Shown: in pieces, positions 38,701-49,323 of the stretch | Layout: every line of letters starts with the position of its first letter | How positions within the stretch are numbered: position 1 is the stretch's first letter | NCBI GenBank assembly: GCA_015657535.1 | Contig: JADHZB010001633.1 | Location: forward strand, 1-49,323 | Direction: 5' to 3' | From: Nephromyces sp. MM_2019 | Lineage: Eukaryota > Apicomplexa > Aconoidasida > Nephromycida | DNA: 49,323 bases | Notes under the pieces: generated by a model | What the model saw: the letters and a program-made list of their open reading frames with translations, nothing else | Database searches by the model: none | Told to the model about the DNA's origin: nothing | Program-made: the position numbers and the translations under genes

Positions 38701-38994
38701 CCACTTTTATATTATGGAAAATGCGTATTTTTCACCATATATTCATCCGGTCCTTCGCTTTTATGTGATTTCGTTTAATATACATTCCAACTTTTTTGAC
38801 GAAATATCGCCTTTGAAATGTCTTCTTTTTACTTAGGTATGGTTGCTTCCGACATAATCTCACAAATACCTGTTGTTGTTACAAAGATGGAAGGAATGCA
38901 TGAACATACAATGGCAGTGGATATGGGAAGTGATATCTCAGAGATTAAGGTGGTAAAGTATAACCCCAAAGATGAGGAAAAGCAGATGCTGTAG
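29760..38994 (+). CDS. NAXD: ATP-dependent NAD(P)H-hydrate dehydratase (NAXD/CARKD family), 8 exons
   Basis: Exons: 29760-29847, 31742-31953, 32752-32874, 33857-34001, 35611-35804, 36524-36744, 37424-37479, 38837-38994. All introns are GT-AG (phases 1,0,0,1,0,2,1) and give 398 codons plus TAG. The enzyme uses ATP to dehydrate S-NAD(P)H hydrate back to NAD(P)H, a metabolite-repair step, with a ribokinase-like fold. Family motifs in order: SKHKGENGKICVIGG (23-37), REYTGAP (39-45), GADLAYI, YSPDVIV, ILGPGLG (112-118), VIDADG (142-147), LTPN, FLKG (208-211), and the anion hole/catalytic GGQGD at 248-252 with Asp252. The family helix AAFLATSVMKLSAYSAFKMM (containing the tt|a split codon) and the SDII motif follow. 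Exon 6 adds an acidic insert (about 269-320) absent from human NAXD, and the C-terminus is extended. No mitochondrial leader is visible, so a cytosolic form is likely. The usual partner epimerase NAXE is not in the window. Confidence 0.95.
30945..31070 (+). repeat. Diverged repeat in NAXD intron 1
   Basis: Words AGAGCTTGAGTGTGT and GCTAGCC recur at about 30966, 30992 and 31044 on the sense strand, G/T-rich. Confidence 0.5.
33545..33672 (+). repeat. Pyrimidine-rich tandem repeat in NAXD intron 3
   Basis: CATCCACCACCTCATAA-like and CCCCTCTTCCACC units repeat. Here the sense strand is C/T/A-rich, opposite to the GT-rich minisatellites in most other introns. Confidence 0.65.
34020..34160 (+). 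repeat. G-run-rich block just after the NAXD intron 4 donor
   Basis: Begins 18 bases after the donor GT. Contains many GGG to GGGGGGG runs with short GT spacers and two GGGCGTTTTAGGG-like words. Enough closely spaced G runs exist for G-quadruplex formation in the nascent RNA, which is a prediction only. Confidence 0.7.
36085..36200 (+). repeat. 21-bp minisatellite in NAXD intron 5
   Basis: Five copies of a CCACACACAC-containing 21-bp unit. The variable parts read TTCAAGCAGTG, ATCAAACGGTG (three times), TTCAAGCAGTG, so the two outer copies share one variant and the three inner copies another. Periodicity is a multiple of three, giving an open heptapeptide frame, but the block sits between two well-supported exon borders and is intronic. 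Confidence 0.9.
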
Positions 38995-41900
38995 TTCTAA
39001 GATGAAATTGTGAAGCAAGAGCTTGTTGAAAAAGCGGAAAAGTATGAATCCATCTAATAGCTGGTGGCACATAAATGGAAGATTCGTTGCTGGCAGCCTC
39101 AAAAGTTGCGGTGCTCGCAATTTTAGGCAAATTATACAATTTTTGAGACTTGCGCAAGCATTGTAAAAAGGCATGAGAAGCTTCGCGCGCGGCTGCCGTA
39201 GTCAAAACTGTCTAAGAACTAGCGAGCTAGCTATACTGGTGTATGTATTGGCCCATGATACCAGATTCAGGAGGCTTTGACATGTTTTTTTATACGCAGT
39301 TTAATTTTTGAGATTTCTGTCAAGAAGGAAGCATTGGATTACGAGGTCCTGGTAAATAAAAAATAGAAATGGATAAAAGAATTATAAAAAATATATCTTT
39401 TCTTTGCATTTTGACGCCGTGGTTTTCCTTTGAAGTAATAAGAGGCCGTTTACTTTGCATTTTGGGACTTAATCCAATCTGTATTTCCTCGGAAATTTCC
39501 CGACATTTAACATAGCTTCATAGTCCGTAAAAATCATTCAAACTGGAGAACTTATTTCACATATTTACATGTTCGCTTCGAGCGGAGTATAATCTACACC
39601 AAGGATTTTTTAATTAATTCTTAGTAACCAAAATGGACTCGTAATGAAACGAAAAGCGAGAATTATGGCATCACCGTCAAGTTTGCTCGGGAATCGCGCA
39701 TTGGCGTACTGCCCTTTCCTCTACTTCGCACAGTATGTGCCGCATTGCTATAATATGTGATAAGGATGTTGTTAATTTCCACGCATTTACATCGCTGCTG
39801 CACTCCATTCCACTCTAACCCTAGTTTCAGCATTTTTAGAAGTTAATCCTTGCATATAAAAGTGAGCATCTCCGTAGTAGTTTTCTCTGTAATTTTATGG
39901 CGCATCCTTATGCAGGCGCAAAACTGCTGATTTTTTAAATAAAAAACGTTTTATCTGAAGTTCTAAAATAGCAAGGAGGACCATATTTATTGTAGCATTT
40001 AAGTTAGAGCCATTATCTTTAGTAATAGATGGAGTTCCTTACACATCCAGCAAAGGCTTTCAGGGTAAAAAAAGCTCTTCATTTTTTTTCGAGTCTGGTT
40101 TTTTGCGGGAACCCCATGGTAAAAAGCCAAAAGGATGAAAGGCCGTGCATATAGCTGGCAGTGGGCCATATCCGCATATGTTTTCCCCGGATTACAGCCG
40201 TATCAAAAGAAATTCTAATGGGAACTTCTTGCAGGGTCGTCCAGATTTTGTGAAAGAAAGTTCGGCTTTAGATCTAATAGCTTCTACAAAGTCCAGAGCT
40301 TTAAACCGCAATATAGGAATTGCTCCATGCCTCTGCAGAGTCATGAAGTCCGAGGTCGCCTTGTTTTATCGCTATACCGTCAGCGCTGTAGCTACTGAAA
40401 ACTGCCACTACCAATTTAGTACTAGAATATAACGGTAGCTGTATCCTTTTCAATTGCAGCGGCTTACTTAATAACTGCAGTGCAGCGGGAATGCTATGAT
40501 TTCACTTGTAACGTGGCACATGGGTAGACTTAAAAAACGCGAATCCTGCGCTTTTTCCCAAAATTTGACTTCTGCAACGGCTTCTTTCAGCACAGCTACT
40601 GCCATAAAAGGACTTTCGATGACCTCACCTGAAAAGGGTAATTGTGATACCGTACAACCTACTCTTATAAACTCCCATGAATACATGCAAATAAAATCTA
40701 TTTTGCGAACAAAATTTATCTTTCTGGGGTGTAACTATACTCTCGAATAAGTGAATAAGCAAGACGCTGCCATTTCCGCAGGGTCGCGAATTTTTTCCCC
40801 TTTAAAAAAGCTTGTTTTCACTGTACAGGTGCTTTTCGCTTCAGAATTTGTAAAAAAACGTAGGGCTTGCCGTCTCTTCATCTCTTTGATATATGCCGTT
40901 AGCTCCATGTAGACGATATTCAAGTTACAAGCAAAACATGTGGAGCTAAAAGTAGTATCATCTGGAGCTTGAATCGATATGAAAGTCACGAATCTCTTAA
41001 GTGGGCACTAAACATGCAGCTAATATATCCTCAAAGCGCAATCGTTATAATGCCTCAATCTAGTGCAACATCTAAATTTAATGGTTTGGTACCATGCCAT
41101 ACTCCGTGCTCGAAACAGTAATGTGGCAGGTATAAGCTTCAAAGCCGCTTTGAAGGACAATTAAGGGATGCTGAATGCGGCTGAAGGCATGCAATAACAC
41201 GGATTACAAGATAAGCAGAAAGTATATCCAAACGTCAACGCATAATAATGCGAAATATTGTACCCGAAATTTCACCAAAAATTCTAGCAGGAGGTGCGGT
41301 GAACACGCGCCAGAAATATATCCAACAGCATCACCGATACAACTTCATAGTTACCCATTGCCTGCGCGAGCCGTGCAAAATTGAATTGCGGTATCTGCAT
41401 CTCATGTTTCTTATTAACATCGGGAATTTTCGAGAAAACTTAAAGCCGCGCAAATATTGCATCCTAGAAATATCAATTTTAGCGGCATAAAGTAAGAGCT
41501 TAGTTAATTTTACATGCAGCTTGTTTTCTTGCACATTCCCCGGAAGGTGACGCAAGAATACCACGAAATTGCTTGGTAGATATAACTGGAAATATCTACG
41601 AAAATCGTTTAATGTAGCTTAAAAGTTGTGACTCAAAAAATCAATCTACTGCTTGTCCAACGCTCATATCCTAAAGAGCAAAAGCGGATACCTGAAGTAG
41701 CAATGTGTTTATTCAATACAATTTTTTATAGGGCTCTTTAACTCAGCGGAAGACAACCAACAACTTTGCTAAAATCCTAAAACGATGTTCTATGCCCGCA
41801 ATATCTGTACATGTATAAGAAGCTATTGTGTCGCGCACATACACTTTATTCTCCGCGGGAAAGCCCAAATACATTTTGCCGGCGGCTCCAGTACAGGTAT

Positions 41901-42940
41901 GAATTCTCGCTTGTCAAGCGGCAGAAATCGCTTCTTTCGCTCTTCGATGAACAGAAAAACCTCAATTTTTTTCTGATGAGTTTTGAAAGCATGTTTTATT
42001 TCCTGCTAAAAAATCACCTACGCTATTTTCTCCCTAATGATTGCAGAATTTTTTTTTGGCCCAGAAAGTCATCGCTTTGCTTGAATCTCTTAGCCGCTTC
42101 TATTTTTATTGAAGAAAGTTGGGAACAATTCCGTTTATTCATATGGCTATGATCATGGGAAAAGTTCAAAAAGACTGAACTCACTTTAGGGTTTTCCGGT
42201 ATTCCTGACAGTTGTAGAATCGTATAAAGGTTAAAGTGAAACGATGACTTTATAAAAAACTAAAGAAAATCTTCAAATTTTAGGAAGCTCCTGAGCTTTT
42301 ACTATGAAAAACGAGGATTTTCCCCATCCAAACTGATGTACCCCTCACAGAATACTAAAAGGTCAAAGCATATATTTGTATCCATTACAAACATGCAAAA
42401 AGATGTAGAAATGAATTTGAAGGATAGGAGATTATTGAAAACAAGGATAATTTTACGAAATATTACTAGAAAATAATACTCAACACGTTGATTTTCAGAG
42501 AAAAACATATATTCAATTCCTCTGCAAAAGCAGGTTTTAAAAACTTTTAATCACTACCTAGTTAGCCGCTCTTTAAATCACCGGAATCCTACCTATGCAA
42601 CTATAATAATCGCTACTCTTATCCTTCTTTTTCTATTTAAAAATTCTCATTCTATAGCCAATATATTCCTTATACCAAGATATATTGCCGTTTTGGGATA
42701 TGTTTGCCTAAAGACTATTGAATATGCTTCTGGGGAAACTATCGACCAAAAACCAAAATATTCGACTAATGAAAGCAACTACAGCTTGATTAAAAAAAAC
42801 ATAAAGCAACGCACTATACTGAAGCAGATAATTTCGGTACTACACAAAATTTTTTTTCTAATGAATTATATCTAGGCCTTAAACGTGTAGAATGAGCAAA
42901 GCTCACAGCTCAATTACTAGTCCTTCAGAAAATTTTTATA
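38995..42940. other. Convergent intergenic DNA between NAXD and the 43-49 kb gene
   Basis: Lies between the 3' ends of a plus-strand and a minus-strand gene. No intact gene recognised. A reverse-transcriptase relic (41331-41618, minus) is listed separately; neighbouring frames at 40145-40432 and 40468-40989 may belong to the same dead element but show no motif that I trust. Confidence 0.5.
41331..41618 (-). mobile_element. Decayed Ty3/gypsy reverse-transcriptase fragment
   Basis: An uninterrupted minus-strand frame reads ATLNDFRRYFQLYLPSNFVV, then FLRHLPG, then NVQENKLHVKLTK, then MQYLRGF. Gypsy RT reads ..LMND.FR..L..FVVVYLDDIL..S...(E)HL..V...LRENKLYVKLSKC.F......FLG. The order agrees across about 60 residues, with a gap of a few residues. 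The catalytic YLDD has decayed to FLRH, and a stop lies where F-Q precedes the start, so the fragment is dead. This is the best retroelement match in the window. Confidence 0.5.
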
Positions 42941-45900
42941 CTAAAAAACTACGGAATTATCAAAAATAGTTGGGATTCTTGCTTTAAATTCAAGCTCATA
43001 TTGCACAGCTTCAAAAAAAAACACTCATACATGCATATTAAGATATCTTGCAGCACTTTAAAAATTACAATTCATCTAAAAAAATCCCTACACATACAAG
43101 GCAAAACTTCATCCTCAGAAAACTTACTCTGATATAGCGGCTCCCTTGAAAGTCCTTGCAATACCCAGTTAGGGACTGGCTTACCATTATTTTTGCGGTA
43201 ATCTATCCAAGCCAATAATTTTCTTTCTAACAGGGAGACTGCGTTAGCTTTTGAATAATTTTCCCAATCACATAAGCAACTCATATCAAGGGCCAGCTCC
43301 ATCTGAGTAAGCATGGCTAGTGTGCAGTAAAATTATCAAATCATCAGCCACACAAATGAAGTTATAAATAAAGCAGCTCAGCCGAGAAAAACCTTAAAAC
43401 AAAAAAATCTTTATAAAAATCAAAGAGCTGCATCGATAAGGATATTGCGAAGGCAAAAAATTGGTAACTATAGAGCAGCCACAAGAACCCGGTGTGTTGT
43501 GAGAGATTCACGCTATCAGCTCAAAAGCAAGAACACAGTGCTCGCCACAAGAACCCGGTGTGTTGTGAGAGAGATTCACGCGATCAGCTCAGAAGTAGGC
43601 AATGGCATCTCAAAAGCAGAAAAAGCAAAAAACTGCTCAAATAGAGCTTTGAATGAAAGTAATAAACACACATATACAGGGTTGGTATCAGGCTAGATAT
43701 TTAGGTTGATAGAAATCTAAAAAATTCTCAAATTTTTTATTTTTCAAGAGGGAATTTCCTGCGAAATATATAAAGCACCGACGAACTCAAACGCCCTCCC
43801 CCACACAGAAGAACGATGCACAGCTTACACCGGGCAAGAGATCTATAGCGTCATTATTTGTATAGACATACATCGGCCAACCTTTGTAGGAAACCTAAAA
43901 AACATGTGGCGTCAAAATATTACTCTTTTAATAAACCTCTGGAGTGAATTTGGTTAGGGAGAATACAAAAATCACCTTAAATATTATTGCAAAAAGCATT
44001 GAAAAATTTTCTTGCGATGAGGCGTAATAATTCAAGATTAAGGCCGATGTATGTAGGCACACTATTGAATTATAGGGAAAGAGACACACAGCAAGCATCA
44101 GTATTAATCCTACAAATATAGCTTATTTCATCTTCTAGGGAGCATGAGTAAGTCATTTTTGTGAAGAGGTTCGCAAACGCATTGCATATCTGGCTAGCTT
44201 GAGCTGCTATTTTATAGCTAGCAACGGAGGCAGTGTATCCTAGCCTTCAATCATAGTGAAATATTGCACCACATACCTACGCATGGTTAGTTTTCTGAAA
44301 AGCTCATAGTCGCCTAGCTGTCCGAATAAAAATTTATACGCATAGGTAAAGTATTGGTTATGAAGAGTCTTTATCAAGATGCGCGTGCACCAGTTTCCTT
44401 CTAAAAGCTCAATATTAATGATACAGAAATTTTCACTTGATGCCCAAAGTATCACTACAAATTTCGCGTATATATATTCTTTGATGAATCCTTGTTTTAT
44501 CCATAAAGTCTAGGATTTTACACCTTCATATTATTGATATTCTAGCTGAAAAATGCACACAAATAGCCACCCCAGTTTGCCATCAATGTCTTTCTATGTC
44601 TTTCAAGAACTTGTAACGCCTAGAGGCTACAAAACTTATTTTTAGAAATCCTTCCATCAAAGCATACAAAAATGGCTTATATCAACTCCTCGACAACGCA
44701 CACGACTCCATTTAATATTATAGCCAGCCATTAATATATCTGCAAAAGCTTATTTCTTTCAATCAGCAGATAGTTCTAGGTTTTCCAGATGCAACATTTT
44801 ATGTGTGTGCTTCCTGTACATAAACTAAACACACATAAAACCGAAAAAAACAGAAAAAAGCACCAAAAAAAGGATGCAAACACACAAAAACGAGTTCATA
44901 GAAAAAAACAGATAATTTCCTCTGTAAAGCCAACTTACAAAGTTTAGTTTAACTGTAGGTTTAATCTCGGGCCAAGAATTATATGCTGCAAAGAGCTTCT
45001 TCTTCGAAGATCCTCCAGCACTACGAATCTTTCCGGTGTGCATTACGAAGGATAATTTCGACCAGCATTCATCCATGCAGATGAAGTAACCCATATCGTT
45101 CATATAATCATGGCCTAGGGAAGCCTGTTATTAGAGAACATTTTGGCGCTGATTCGCTCAAACTCCATTTCAGGAGGGAGGTGTTTTGGGGGGTGGTTGG
45201 GGGATGATTTTCCGGTGATTTTAGCATGATTTTGGGGTGTCTCAAATCACCAAAAATTATCCTGGTTTGCGTTATTGCTTAACCAAAAAATGCGGTTTTG
45301 GGTGCGATAGAAGCTGAAAAGTTAACTACATAAAAGTTTCACACCCGTGTACCACAAGAAATTACACACTGTATTGAGATTAGCGATTTTGATACTGTCA
45401 GCATTGATTCCAATTTAACAGTAGCTTATAGCAATACAAAATTCCGGCATATTTAGAACGACTAAATCCTGATAATTTGGATGACTTGATTGTGATGACC
45501 GTATTATCGACCTATTCCTATGAAATTTATTTTCATCAGTTTTACTTCGCGCCTATTATAGATGCATAAAACTCTAAAAATGGTTTGCAATGTATAATCA
45601 TCTCTCTCAACTAAAATATCGAAGATTTACAATCTAAAAATACCTTTGGATAACAGGGCTAAATTATATAAAAAGTACTAATTGAGGGTGCCTGCGTGTG
45701 CACTCTATTTTTTCACAATCATAAGAGCATGACTTTGTGTCAGTGTGTGTGTGCGTTTAGAAGAACAAAAGAAGTTAAGGTAATATTATTGCTCTCTCTC
45801 AAGGAAAGTCCTAAAATGGCGTTTGAGACTGTTCGCCAAAGAAGCTAGGCTGCATGTCTGAGTTAGCTGAAGCAGGGAAACTCAAAGTAAACTACCTTCT

Positions 45901-48448
45901 TTGCTACTATATACATACCTAAAGAATTCAATCATATTCTAATCTTTGGCAAAAGTCAAAAGTATCGGATTTGCTAAGAACCACAAGTTTTCTATGATGT
46001 CGCTCTCCTCCTATATTTTGATTTTAGATGAAGCAAGAGCAGGTACAGAATTGAAGCCGCAAACTTGGGAATATATATAAACACCTGCTTCTTGTTGGAA
46101 TTCATTTCTATTGAAGTGTGGATAAAAGCAATAAACATCCTAATTATAAGCATCAAGATGAGTCAAAATCTCGAGGAACAGGTTTCATTGTAAACTCTAA
46201 AAATACAGCGTCTTTCTGCTTAATAAACACAAGAGCTTAAGCAAGCCAAGGTTTACTAAAATTTGTTTTCCAGCAACAAGTCCCAATGCTTTTGAGAATA
46301 CTCATAGGAGGAAGGAAATTTAAGACTTTTACCCCTTTTCCTGGTGAATATTTTATATATAGAGCGACTATACTTTTGAAGGTGCTGATTTTTTTGACTG
46401 AAAAAGATAATCGGATTTCTTGAAGAAGCAACAAAATATTGAAATTTACATGCTTTAAATACCATATGAAGAGGCGTATATATGTTGATTTTATAGATAC
46501 AAAAAATCAGGGGGTTTAATCTTATTTTGCGTATATAGAATCGCTTGATTAATGCTTTGATCAGCCTTTATAGCTTCTAAAATTGCCTTTTAACTTGGAA
46601 CGCTCTCTCATGTCAATTTAAAGAATGTTATTTGCTTCGTTTTCTTCGTCTCGCCTTGTATTCCTTTACTCTTGTTGCTAATCATCGCGTATACTTACTG
46701 CTTTTTTTGATGAAGCTACATATCATTCCATTGGCTGCAGAGACTATTTCGATACAGTGCGAATGAAAAAAATCAGTACTATCATCCCGCTAACAAACAT
46801 TGACATCTTCAACTGCAGTCGCTTGGGCCTATAATAGAGGCTAATCAAGTAGGGGAGATATATAGGTGCGTATATATGTATATTCTGCTTGATGGCTATC
46901 TTTTTCGTGGTATTTCATAGAGAATAAAACATCAAAAAAAAGGCTTTTATACAATCATCAATTTTTCCTGCTGCCTTTAGAAAAATTCCATCCAAATTTT
47001 CGCAAAACAACACACAAGCCTGGCTTGATAAAGAGGGAAAAATCAAGCAGAGCTTGTGTGTTGTTGAGACATTTGAATTTTATATAATACAAGTAGAGAT
47101 AGCCAGAAAGAGTATGGTATAAGAACTCAAGAAAAAATTTTTCGTGTGGTTTGTGTTTTTGCGAGGTTTTTAGCCAGTTTTTTTGGTGTGTGTGCGTATT
47201 TTCTGTGTTTACATGATAGCTAGTAGCCATTCGAGACTGCTTCCGACATATCACCTCCCAAAAAAATCTCTTTAAAACCCATAAAAATGAAATAATCAAT
47301 AAAATTAGGTTTAAACAGCGAAAAAGTAGCTTCATGCATTTAAAACCTGTTTTTACAAAAAAACAATTTTCTTGCAAGACGAGGCAGGCCCGTGAATGCG
47401 TGTACATATGAATAACTCACCTCCGTTCTTAGAGTTTTCCTTTTATTGGGTGGCTCAAAAGTAGAGTCATTATACCATACCTTCATTTTCGGTAAAAACA
47501 GCTTTTTTTTCTCTGCAATATGCTCTGCAGTCATACTTTCAGCGTAGTCTTCAAGAAGAGATTCGTATTCTTCAAAAGTATAATACTTGCCTACCAGAAA
47601 TCCTAAAATCGCAGTCTCGCCCTGAGTTTAAACCACAAAAAAAAGGAGAAACATAAGCAATTTGATAGCTTGACTCTGATAGAAAACTAGTTTGAAGCTT
47701 TATAAGCCTGAAAATAAGCCGTTTTTAATTGCATCTCGAAGCAATCCAAACAGAAGGAATGAATGATATAAGCAATGAAGAATGGGAAATTCTTCTTAGG
47801 CTTTTTGATGAAAATCTAAAAAAATGCTGATTTTGTTGAAAAATCAGCTGCTTCTCATTGAATTTTTTTTGAGTACGTTGAAAAAAACATGCTTGTACCA
47901 GCTCGTAGCATAAACTAACGCAGATTCTGAGATATAACAGCATGAGAAGCCTCTATGCCGTAGTTTACTGCGAAGAGAGGCGTAAATCAAACGCTATAAT
48001 CTTCAAAAGGCAAGCATTTCAGCTAAAAAAGCTACCATATTCGCAAAGCAACCCACATCAGATAGCTTTGGAATGTACTTAATTCAGCTCCTAATCTAAT
48101 CCTAGTTTAGGATCTCAAGGAGGCATCTATTAATGGTTTATTCATATATATGATATGGAAATGAAGATTTTTTTGTAGCTTTACGGAGCTTCTTTTCTCA
48201 GTGTACGTACACTGACAGCATCATAATTTTTCTACTGCCACCCACACAAACACACGGATACAAACAGATCCAATCAAGCTTCTGAGGATATACAAAACAC
48301 AAAAATCATTTTAAAAATCGTAAAATCATTAGCATAAGCAAGCGAAACTGTGATTGGTGATATAGAGAAATCCAACCTTGCTGACTCTTGGACCATTCCA
48401 TATTGCAACTACAGGGGGAACATTAAAAGCTTCCACATCGGCTTCTAG
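42941..48448 (-). CDS. Unrecognised multi-exon gene, at least 11 exons, 5' end not fixed
   Basis: Exons (minus), read from GT-AG sites with matching phase: 48448-48377, 47621-47421, 47254-47213, 46828-46795, 46734-46699, 46397-46257, 45114-44939, 44509-44277, 43894-43872, 43316-43128, 43008-42941 (TAG). They give 404 residues. Best supported are 47621-47421 (GETAILGFLVGKYYTFEEYE), 45114-44939 (HDYMNDMGYFICMDECWSKL), 44509-44277 (TLWIKQGFIKEYIYAKFVVI) and 43316-43128 (MLTQMELALDMSCLCDWENY). Small exons 47254-47213 and 46828-46795 are weakest. An alternative for the ninth exon is 43894-43831, joined to 44509-44273; this adds 15 residues. I see no signal peptide in the visible part and no known catalytic motif, and do not recognise the family. 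Introns are T-rich on the minus strand, as in the known genes. The start codon lies upstream of 48448, perhaps outside the window. Confidence 0.6.
43478..43605. repeat. 66-bp tandem duplication in an intron
   Basis: GCCACAAGAACCCGGTGTGT begins at 43478 and again at 43544, each followed by TGTGAGAG(AG)ATTCACGC.ATCAGCTCA. The two copies differ by a 2-bp indel and a few substitutions, so the duplication is fairly recent. Lies in the intron between exons 43872 and 43316 of the minus-strand gene. Confidence 0.85.
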
Positions 48449-48888
48449 CTGAGATGCAAAAAAGATATTAAAAGAGGCGAAATTTTTGTAAAAAAAATTT
48501 TCCAAAAGCCATAGAAGAGGAGGAAGAGGGCTGCTTAGCAAATTGCAGAATTTCATCTTTTAAAGGCTGAGATATCAGCTAAGAATGCACACACGACGCA
48601 TCTAAGCTTCATGAGGGTATAAGAACCTTGATAATCTCATTAGAATACAGATTTTAGATATAAAGTTAAAAGCAAAAAATATCATGCAATGTGTGTGTAT
48701 GCATATAAGGAAGAATTTAAAAAAGCTCCAGGCTCTTGTTCTGCAGCTTTTGAGGATGCAGAATACAAAACACACAAAGGCTATATCATGCTGCCATCCT
48801 CAAACATGCCTCCTGAATAACTTTTGAAGATGCAAAAGATACGTGGAAGCATCAAAAATAAAAGAGGGAATTCTCATATATATTAGAC

Positions 48889-49123
48889 CATTGAAGAGGT
48901 ATAAAATTTAATCTCCCATCATCTATTATTGGCTGGGGAAGGAACCAGTAACACAAAAGGAACCTCCTGATTTGGGTTTTTGAAAGAAGAATGGATGCTT
49001 CCACAAAATTGGAGCTTCAGTGTTAACAAATTCATTGCAATACACTTACCAGCGGTTTAATTGAATGAACCATGGGAAATTTAAATTTAAATGAGAGCTT
49101 TGGAGTAATAAAGGGAAACAGTG
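48889..49123 (-). CDS. Candidate upstream exons of the 43-49 kb gene
   Basis: Two open segments with splice-like borders: 49123-49050 (KLSFKFKFPMVHSIKPL, ending ctg|gtaagt, phase 0) and 48932-48889 (PIIDDGRLNFIPLQ, after ttccttccccag, starting in phase 0). They join to each other in phase, but the second ends in phase 2 while exon 48448 starts in phase 0, so at least one further small exon or another border is needed. The gene probably continues past the window end. Confidence 0.3.
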
Positions 49124-49323
49124 CTCAACAGAAAAGGTAAGCAGCTGCTGACGTTGATGTACACACAGCATTACCCCAAGCAGAAAATTTCATGAAAAAA
49201 AAAATGTTGGTGATACCGGCATAAAATCTGTTGTGTGTATATACAGCACTAAAAATAGCCCTAAAAGCAACTGGTCTCGCTGCTAGACTTGATTATATCA
49301 ACCTAATATATATGTTGTGTGTA

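Noticed and set aside
42302..42508. Possible final exon of the 43-49 kb gene
   Set aside because: It can join in phase from 43128, but the product is Phe-rich and the acceptor region poor; exon 43008-42941 is nearer, in phase, and better coded.
46256..46397. Alternative reading frame through exon 46397-46257
   Set aside because: Open, but it needs phase 2 at the acceptor, while the neighbouring exons on both sides require phase 1.
46958..47407. 149-codon minus-strand frame
   Set aside because: Spans intron sequence with an in-frame GT/CA tract; only a 42-base part (47254-47213) has splice borders in phase with its neighbours.
47725..47960. Possible exon reading NYGIEASHAVISQNL
   Set aside because: Looks protein-like, but its phase does not fit between exons 48377 and 47621, which join directly in phase 0.
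1..49323. CRISPR arrays, bacterial operons, plasmid or phage features
   Set aside because: Repeats are simple or minisatellite with no spacer structure, and all recognised genes are intron-containing eukaryotic genes.

Overview
This window is nuclear DNA from an intron-rich eukaryote, not a prokaryote or plasmid. Three genes are recognised with confidence. Their exons join in frame at GT-AG borders, and TAG/TGA serve as ordinary stops. The ribosomal protein uS3 sequence ([31 protein letters not shown]) and short TTTAGGG-like runs suggest an alveolate protist, perhaps related to Apicomplexa, but this assignment is tentative.

Layout. 1-3232: GT/CA-rich DNA downstream of the first gene, with a 34-40 bp minisatellite. 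3233-10121 (minus): a five-exon BRD7/BRD9-like bromodomain protein of 1687 residues with a very long low-complexity tail. 10122-18067: flank between divergent genes, holding a G/C-rich island (about 12.53-13.40 kb), CA minisatellites, a tRNA A-box-like relic and a decayed Ty3/gypsy RNase H fragment. 18068-21133 (plus): RPS3 (uS3), five exons, 221 residues. 21134-29072: no gene recognised; scattered decayed retroelement fragments. 29073-29270 (minus): a weak RRM-like exon. 29760-38994 (plus): NAXD, the ATP-dependent NAD(P)H-hydrate dehydratase, eight exons, 398 residues. 38995-42940: convergent intergenic DNA with a Ty3/gypsy reverse-transcriptase relic. 42941-49123 or beyond (minus): a gene of at least eleven exons that I could not identify, reconstructed from splice sites and phase.

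The recognised genes are unrelated housekeeping functions: chromatin reading, translation, and repair of damaged nicotinamide cofactors. Nothing suggests an operon or a joint pathway. Two features run through the window. First, introns are T-rich on the sense strand and usually carry a private GU- or G-rich minisatellite on that strand. Second, intergenic DNA lacks this bias and contains remnants of Ty3/gypsy elements. I found no convincing new multi-gene system. The best candidates for novelty are the unrecognised minus-strand gene at 43-49 kb and the long tail of the bromodomain protein.
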